Shown here one piece after another: positions 14,225 through 19,692 of a DNA stretch of 19,692 bases. Numbering within the stretch: position 1 is the first letter of the stretch; each line of letters opens with the position of its first letter. The DNA is from K23-9 sp049680365. GTDB taxonomy: Bacteria > Planctomycetota > Planctomycetia > Pirellulales > Pirellulaceae. The stretch is taken from NCBI GenBank assembly GCA_049680365.1, contig JBAUHQ010000246.1, positions 1 through 19,692 on the forward strand, read 5' to 3'. Under the pieces are notes generated by a model. It was not told where the DNA came from and did no database searches. It was given only the letters and a program-made list of their open reading frames with translations. A program made the translations under genes and the position numbers.

Positions 14225-16390
14225 ATGACGCCACACGTCCACCTTTGCTTGGTTCTGCACAACCACCAACCCGTCGGCAACTTTGATGGCGTTTTCGAAC
14301 AAGCCTATCAGGACAGCTATCTGCCGTTCCTGGAAGTCTTCGAACCATACGAAAAGCTGCAGATTTCGCTTCATACATCCGGCCCGTTGATGATGTGGAT
14401 GGCCGAGCGTCATCCAGAGTACTTGGACCGTGTGCGAATGTTGGTCGAAGCTGGTCGTATCGAAATCGTTGGCGGACCGCAGTACGAACCAATCATGACG
14501 ATGCTGCCCCCGCGTGACCGCATCGGGCAAATTCAAACTTACAGCGATTGGCTGGAACGAAACCTTGGTGCCGCGCCGATGGGCATGTGGACACCCGAGC
14601 GTGTTTGGGAATCGTCGATGACCAGCGACGTCGTCGACGCCGGCATTCAATACACCGTGCTGGATGATTTCCACTTCAAAGCCGCTGGCCTTAAGAACAA
14701 AGAACTGACGGGCTACTTTGTCACCGAAGACAACGGTCGCTTGCTGCGAATCTTCCCCGGTTCAGAACACCTTCGCTACACAATCCCATTCCGACCCGCC
14801 AACGAAACCGTCGACTACTGCCGGCAAATTGCCGAGCAAACGCCCGGTGCCGTGCTAACGTTTGGTGACGATGGCGAAAAATTCGGCACTTGGCCGGACA
14901 CGAAAGTCCACGTCTACGAAAATGGTTGGTTGCGATCGTTCTTCGACGCCTTGAGTGACAACTCTGAGTGGCTAAAAACCGTCACACTGGCCGAAGCGAT
15001 TCGTCACACCGCGCCGGCTGGCAAGGTTTACTTGCCCGACTGCAGTTACCGCGAAATGACCGAATGGTCCTTGCCGGTACAGTCGCAAATCACATTTGAC
15101 GACGTCACCCATGCCATGGAAAACCATAAGCGTTGGAAAGACCTGAAGTCGTTCGTTCGTGGCGGTTACTGGCGTAACTTCAAAACGAAGTACGAAGAAA
15201 CCAACGAAATGTACGCCAGAATGATGCACGTCAGTCGTCGATTGGCCGAAGCCGAAACGACAGGCGTAGATCCGGTCGCCTTGGGTGAAATCCGTGACCA
15301 TTTGTATCAAGGTCAATGCAACTGTCCTTACTGGCACGGAGCCTTCGGTGGAATCTATTTGCCGCACTTGCGCAATGCGATCTTCCAACACTTGATCACG
15401 GCTGACTCGCTGCTAGACGAAGCGACGGGTTCAAACAGCGGTGTTGTCGCAACGGCTGACGATTACAACTTTGATGGTCTGCAAGAAGTCCGTATGAGTA
15501 ACAACAAGCTCTGCGCATGGATCGCTCCTGGCCGTGGCGGACGCATGTACGAATTGGACGTGCGAGACATCAGCCACAACCTGTTGGCAACTCTCCAACG
15601 CCGTCCCGAGAGCTATCACCAAAAAGTGCTCAGCGGTCCGACCACCGACGAGGGTGACACAGCAGCCAGCATTCACGATCGCGTCGTGTTCAAACAAGCT
15701 GACTTGGATCAACACCTCCACTACGACAATTACGCTCGCAAGAGTTTGATGGATCACTTCTACGACAACGACGCTTCGCTGGAGCAAGTTGCCAGTGGCC
15801 AAGCCGACGAGCGTGGCGATTTTGTCGAATTGACGTTCGAGACCAAACTGCGTCGCGGAGCCGATCGAGTCCAAGTTCAAATGCGGCGCGACGGCAACGC
15901 TTGGGGAATTCCGATCACGTTGACCAAGGCGGTCACGATGTTTGCCGACAGCGAGCGATTGGAAGTGACGTACTTGCTGGAAAATCTTCCGCCCAGTCAA
16001 CCGCTTCACTTTGCGATCGAATTCAACTTCGCAGGACTTCCGTCCGGAGCCGACGATCGTTACTTCAGCGATGTCGATGGCAACCAGCTAGGACAACTCG
16101 GCGAAAAAATCGATTTGCATGATACGACTGGCCTGAGCCTGTCGGATCGCTGGCTAGGCATCGACGTTGCCTTGGAAATCGATCGCCCCAGCGGCATTTG
16201 GGCGTTCCCAATCGAAACGGTCAGCCAAAGCGAAGCCGGCTTCGAACTGGTTCATCAAAGCGTCTCGGTACAACCACACTGGATCGTCACCGGCGATGCC
16301 GACGGACGTTGGAGCGTCAAAATCGAACTTGCCACCAAGTGCGAGCAAAAGACGGAAACCGTCAACGAAGAGCAAGTCGTTCGACTCTAG
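14225..16390 (+). CDS. GH57 alpha-amylase / 4-alpha-glucanotransferase
   Basis: 721 residues from the ATG at 14225. An in-frame ATG at 14168 would add 19 residues, but the family motif LVLHNHQPVGNFD (9-21) sits at the very N-terminus when the later start is used. The catalytic nucleophile is probably E125 in MWTPERVWE (121-129). The acid/base is an Asp of GDDGEKFGTWPDT (214-226), and the spacing agrees with the Thermococcus 4-alpha-glucanotransferase. After the (beta/alpha)7 barrel comes a helical part (about 280-400), then a beta-rich C-terminal domain (about 430-700) of the DUF1925/1926 type found in these transferases. There is no signal peptide, so it should act in the cytoplasm on glycogen or maltodextrin. 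It follows glgA and galT, which fits alpha-glucan turnover. Hydrolase versus transferase activity cannot be decided from sequence. Confidence 0.93.
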   Translation: MTPHVHLCLVLHNHQPVGNFDGVFEQAYQDSYLPFLEVFEPYEKLQISLHTSGPLMMWMAERHPEYLDRVRMLVEAGRIEIVGGPQYEPIMTMLPPRDRIGQIQTYSDWLERNLGAAPMGMWTPERVWESSMTSDVVDAGIQYTVLDDFHFKAAGLKNKELTGYFVTEDNGRLLRIFPGSEHLRYTIPFRPANETVDYCRQIAEQTPGAVLTFGDDGEKFGTWPDTKVHVYENGWLRSFFDALSDNSEWLKTVTLAEAIRHTAPAGKVYLPDCSYREMTEWSLPVQSQITFDDVTHAMENHKRWKDLKSFVRGGYWRNFKTKYEETNEMYARMMHVSRRLAEAETTGVDPVALGEIRDHLYQGQCNCPYWHGAFGGIYLPHLRNAIFQHLITADSLLDEATGSNSGVVATADDYNFDGLQEVRMSNNKLCAWIAPGRGGRMYELDVRDISHNLLATLQRRPESYHQKVLSGPTTDEGDTAASIHDRVVFKQADLDQHLHYDNYARKSLMDHFYDNDASLEQVASGQADERGDFVELTFETKLRRGADRVQVQMRRDGNAWGIPITLTKAVTMFADSERLEVTYLLENLPPSQPLHFAIEFNFAGLPSGADDRYFSDVDGNQLGQLGEKIDLHDTTGLSLSDRWLGIDVALEIDRPSGIWAFPIETVSQSEAGFELVHQSVSVQPHWIVTGDADGRWSVKIELATKCEQKTETVNEEQVVRL

Positions 16391-16850
16391 CCGTTGTCGC
16401 GTCGGCTCGAAGTTTTGAACCAGTGGTCCCTTCGTATTTTTCTTGCAATTGGTGGAGCCGATTCTTGAAATGCTGCGTGGGTCGTGCTGCTGGGTCATCA
16501 GTCGGTTTGCTGTAAATGAAAGTGGGTGGCCGCTTCGCTATCGATCCAATCCATCAATGCATCGGAAGTCTTGCTGGTGAAGCTTTTCGATTGACAGAAG
16601 ACTTTTGATGACTCATCGCTGGACTCTAGGGCGAATCAATTTACAGAGCTTCGCCACTTCATTTTTTCACAACCACTCCGCGGCAGGACGATTCAATTGC
16701 ACTCAGCCGCAGTGCATCGAAGCAACAGCGGTGACAACGATTCTCAATCGTAGAATCACTGTTCTCATGGTTTGATAGCGGCAATCGCTTAGAATACTTG
16801 GCTGAGTCCGCCCCTCCCGTCATTCTGACAACGCCTTGAGAACACGAATC
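16391..16850. other. Intergenic region between GH57 and the GH2-GH43 gene
   Basis: About 460 bases with no convincing intact gene. On the minus strand, 16498-16635 reads as 45 open codons with protein-like content (SDALMDWIDSEAATHF) ending at TGA, but has no good start; it may be the tail of a decayed gene. GGCGAA/TTCGCC (16630-16635/16650-16655) followed six bases later by a run of T (16662-16667) is a weak terminator candidate for GH57. A longer minus-strand frame from 17255 is antisense to the next gene and is rejected. Confidence 0.45.
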
Positions 16851-19692
16851 ATGCATCACGCTCTCGCTCCTCTTTTGTCTGTTCGCTTCTTGACTCTGCT
16901 CGCGTTGATGATTGCAGTCACCACCGTACCAGCTCAAGAAATCGTCGACACTTGGCGTTACACCGTTCGCAAACCGGCCGATGGCTGGCGTGGCGAAGTG
17001 TTTGATGAAGCGGGCTGGAAAGAAGGGCACGGCGGATTCGGAACACGCGACACTCCGGGCGCTCGCGTTGGCACGGTCTGGGGAACAAATAGCATTTGGC
17101 TGCGAAAATCCTTCACGCTCGATGCGATCCCTGCTAACCCCATCTTGTGGATGCATCACGACGAAGACGCTGAAGTCTACATCAATGGTAAACCGGTCGC
17201 GGCAGTGAATGGATTTGTCAGCGAGTACAAAGCCGTGCCGATTTCTGCGGAGCAACGGTCAGCGCTGAAAGTCGGCCAGAACGTGATGGCCGTTCACTGC
17301 AAACAAACCAGTGGTGGTCAATTCATCGATGTGCATTTGGTCGATGGAGAAAACCGCCCCGAACTTCCCACGCCGCCGCGTGACACGAAGCCGTTTCAAT
17401 CAGAGCTAATCACGACATGGGGCGAGGACGTCACGGCGGAGAATGTTTGGACCGAGTATCCGCGCCCACAACTGCAACGTGACAACTGGACGAACTTAAA
17501 CGGACATTGGGACTACGCGATCAGTCCTGTCGAGCAATCCGAAGTGCCAAGCGAGTGGTCGGGAAAAATCCTGGTGCCGTTCTGTCTGGAATCCAAACTC
17601 GGCGGTGTTGGCCGGTTATTGGACGGCACCGAAGCTCTCTGGTATCGACGCAACTTTGACGCAAAGAACACGTCCGGCCTAAAGCAATTGCTCAATTTCG
17701 AGGCCGTAGATTACCGCTGCGAAGTGTTCGTCAACGGCCAATCCGTTGGCAAACACATCGGCGGCAACACGCCGTTTTCACTGGACATCACGGCAGCCTT
17801 GAAAGAGGGCCAAAACGAACTGATCGTTCGCGTCGAAGACGAAACGGAGAAGTACCAACTTCGCGGCAAGCAAACATTAAACGCACGGGGTATCTGGTAC
17901 ACGCAAGTTTCGGGGATTTGGCAAACGGTCTGGTTGGAGCAAGTACCCGACGAGTATTTCCAGGACGTCAAAATCAAAACGGATGCACAACGCGGCACGA
18001 TTACCGTCACTCCTGACATTGTGAATGCCGACTCAACTACTGGCATCAAGATGGTTGTCAGAGACGGCGACAAGGTTGTGGCTCAAGGCGGCGCCAGCGG
18101 TGGCCCGTGCACGCTAGAAATCCCCGATGCGAAACGATGGAATCCAAATTCACCGCAGCTTTACACCATCGAGTTGACGCTCGCAAACGCTGCGGGCAAA
18201 CCAATGGACAAGATTCAAACATACGCAGGAATTCGCAGCGTCGGTAAAGTCAAAGACGCCGATGGCCATTGGCAAATGACGCTCAATGGCAAGCCAATCT
18301 TTCACTGGGGACCGTTGGACCAAGGTTGGTGGCCCGACGGATTGCTGACGCCACCATCGGACGAAGCGATGTTGTTTGATATTCAGTGGCTCAAGCAAGC
18401 CGGTTTCAACATGATCCGCAAACACATCAAAGTCGAACCGCGACGTTACTATTATCATTGCGACCGCCTGGGCATGATGCTGTGGCAAGACCAAGTCAGT
18501 GCGGGCAACAATCCGAAGTGGACGCGTTTGCAGCCGAACCCCGAGGACGCCGACTGGCCCGACAAACAACACAAACAGTTTATGGTCGAACTGGAGCGGA
18601 TGATCGACAAACTGGAGAATCATCCGTCGATCGTTGTGTGGGTTCCATTCAATGAAGCATGGGGACAACATCGGACAGTCGAAGTCGGCAAGTGGACGGT
18701 CAACCGTGATCCTTCGCGATTGGTCAACATCGCCAGCGGCGGCAACTTCTGGCCTAACGGCGACGTCGTCGACCATCACCAATACCCGCACCCTGGTTTT
18801 CCATTTGACTTAGGCAAAGGCGGCCGCTTCGACGATTTCATCAAAGTCGTCGGCGAATTTGGCGGCCACGGTTACCCGGTCCAAGGACATCTGTGGGACG
18901 CCGACCGCCGCAACTGGGGCTATGGAGGACTGCCCAAAGACGAAGCGGAGTACAAAGAACGCTATGTGACGTCGCTCAATATGTTGAACGAACTTCGCAG
19001 CCAAGGCATCGCAGCGGGCGTCTACACACAAACAACCGACGTCGAGGGTGAAATCAACGGCTTGATGACCTACGACCGCAAAGTCATCAAGATCCCAGCG
19101 GACGAATTGGCGAAGTTGCACGAAGTGCTCTTCGAAAAACCCGTCAAGAAATCGAGTGACAACGAAACCAGCAGCACAGGCGGAGCGGACTTCGGCAAGA
19201 CCGCCTTCATCGAACAAAAGACTGACCGTAAACCGGGTCCTGTCATGGACGCCGAGACGATTCGCGCGGGATTGAAAAGTCACGACAAGGCGTTGCACAT
19301 CAAGTCCGGCTGGATTCGCGATCCGTACATCACCACGGGACCGGACGGCTTCTACTACTTGACCGGTACACAGCCTAACGCTGACGATCCACGCGAACAA
19401 AGTAATCCGTACAACATTGGATTGGGTGATCAAAGCATCGTTGGCGAACAAGTGCGAATTTGGCGTAGCGCAGACTTAATCAACTGGGAATCGCTAGGCG
19501 CACCGTTTACGTTGGAAGACACGCACCACGTCGCCGTAAAAAAAAAGGTCCCTCAGAATCGCTACATCTGGGCACCCGAAGTTCATTGGATGCCCGAGTT
19601 AGGAGCAAGCGGGCGTTGGGCGTTAGTTCACTGCCCCGGTCGTGTCGCCAGCCTGGCATTGTCGACAGGCAGTGAATTGGTTGGTCCGTGGA
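16851..19692 (+). CDS. Secreted GH2 glycosidase fused to a GH43-like domain, 3'-truncated by window
   Basis: Open from the ATG at 16851 to the window end: 947 complete codons and no stop. Residues 1-28 are a signal peptide (hydrophobic FLTLLALMIAV, cleavage near VPA-QE). About 33-165 is an extra jelly-roll domain (GTNSIWLRKSFTL, EVYINGKPV). About 204-365 is the GH2 sugar-binding domain (ALWYRRNF, VFVNGQSVGKH), then an Ig-like domain, then a TIM barrel from about 478. In the barrel, E602 in VPFNEAW is the expected acid/base and E669 in VVGEFGGHG the nucleophile. A polar linker (about 765-800) leads to a GH43-like start: D824 in WIRDPYITTGPDGFYYLTG is the expected catalytic base, followed by RSADLINWESLG and IWAPEVHW. 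The pairing suggests export and attack on a branched plant or algal polysaccharide carrying two sugar types. Substrate is unknown. Confidence 0.9.
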   Translation, partial: MHHALAPLLSVRFLTLLALMIAVTTVPAQEIVDTWRYTVRKPADGWRGEVFDEAGWKEGHGGFGTRDTPGARVGTVWGTNSIWLRKSFTLDAIPANPILWMHHDEDAEVYINGKPVAAVNGFVSEYKAVPISAEQRSALKVGQNVMAVHCKQTSGGQFIDVHLVDGENRPELPTPPRDTKPFQSELITTWGEDVTAENVWTEYPRPQLQRDNWTNLNGHWDYAISPVEQSEVPSEWSGKILVPFCLESKLGGVGRLLDGTEALWYRRNFDAKNTSGLKQLLNFEAVDYRCEVFVNGQSVGKHIGGNTPFSLDITAALKEGQNELIVRVEDETEKYQLRGKQTLNARGIWYTQVSGIWQTVWLEQVPDEYFQDVKIKTDAQRGTITVTPDIVNADSTTGIKMVVRDGDKVVAQGGASGGPCTLEIPDAKRWNPNSPQLYTIELTLANAAGKPMDKIQTYAGIRSVGKVKDADGHWQMTLNGKPIFHWGPLDQGWWPDGLLTPPSDEAMLFDIQWLKQAGFNMIRKHIKVEPRRYYYHCDRLGMMLWQDQVSAGNNPKWTRLQPNPEDADWPDKQHKQFMVELERMIDKLENHPSIVVWVPFNEAWGQHRTVEVGKWTVNRDPSRLVNIASGGNFWPNGDVVDHHQYPHPGFPFDLGKGGRFDDFIKVVGEFGGHGYPVQGHLWDADRRNWGYGGLPKDEAEYKERYVTSLNMLNELRSQGIAAGVYTQTTDVEGEINGLMTYDRKVIKIPADELAKLHEVLFEKPVKKSSDNETSSTGGADFGKTAFIEQKTDRKPGPVMDAETIRAGLKSHDKALHIKSGWIRDPYITTGPDGFYYLTGTQPNADDPREQSNPYNIGLGDQSIVGEQVRIWRSADLINWESLGAPFTLEDTHHVAVKKKVPQNRYIWAPEVHWMPELGASGRWALVHCPGRVASLALSTGSELVGPW

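Noticed and set aside
15431..16009. Leftward 192-residue frame inside GH57
   Set aside because: Antisense shadow of the GH57 C-terminal region with no motif of its own.
16659..17255. Leftward 198-residue frame
   Set aside because: It is mostly antisense to the signal peptide and first jelly-roll domain of the GH2-GH43 gene, which has clear family motifs in its own frame.
18150..19451. Two leftward 213-residue frames
   Set aside because: Both are exact antisense shadows of the GH2 barrel and GH43 start; the plus-strand frame holds the catalytic motifs.
1..19692. CRISPR, tRNA, insertion sequence or phage signals
   Set aside because: No regularly spaced direct repeats, cloverleaf with CCA-type end, transposase motif or integrase was seen on reading both strands by eye; a dedicated search was not possible.

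Overview
The window looks like part of a planctomycete chromosome, most likely a relative of Rhodopirellula/Pirellulaceae. This is inferred from gene content. Examples are a membrane-anchored kinase-like protein with an N-terminal segment and a C-terminal secretin-N-like module of planctomycete type, secreted multi-domain glycosidases, and scarce Shine-Dalgarno signals. No rRNA, tRNA, CRISPR array, insertion sequence or phage gene was recognised.

Layout. Positions 1-76 hold the probable tail of a rightward gene, separated by a strong hairpin (106-142) from a leftward polysaccharide-export protein (175-1641). Upstream of that is a leftward secreted TPR-type protein of unknown function (1816-3549). 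A ~600-base divergent intergenic region with inverted repeats leads into rightward hemB (porphobilinogen synthase, metal site of the non-zinc type) and a closely following SAM-dependent methyltransferase. The methyltransferase converges with, and overlaps by 4 bases, a leftward NAD-dependent sugar-nucleotide epimerase of the CDP-paratose 2-epimerase type. Upstream of the epimerase, also leftward, is a 1086-residue membrane protein with a degenerate protein-kinase domain, then a possible small tail-anchored membrane protein.

From 10850 onward all genes run rightward and concern carbohydrates. They are glycogen synthase (glgA, TTG start), a GalT-family nucleotidyltransferase, a GH57 amylase/4-alpha-glucanotransferase, and a secreted GH2 glycosidase fused in frame to a GH43-like domain that is cut by the window end. 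Gaps of 200-460 bases separate these genes and one gap has a good terminator, so they are more likely neighbouring units than one operon.

Working together (inference): glgA builds alpha-1,4-glucan from ADP-glucose and GH57 remodels or degrades it. The GalT-like protein shares sequence signatures with plant ADP-glucose phosphorylase as well as GalT, so it could connect ADP-glucose with glucose-1-phosphate. The export protein and the epimerase point to surface polysaccharide production, and the GH2-GH43 enzyme to digestion of external polysaccharide. The strongest leads are the GH2-GH43 fusion, the GalT/ADP-glucose question and the pseudokinase. No defence or mobile system is apparent.
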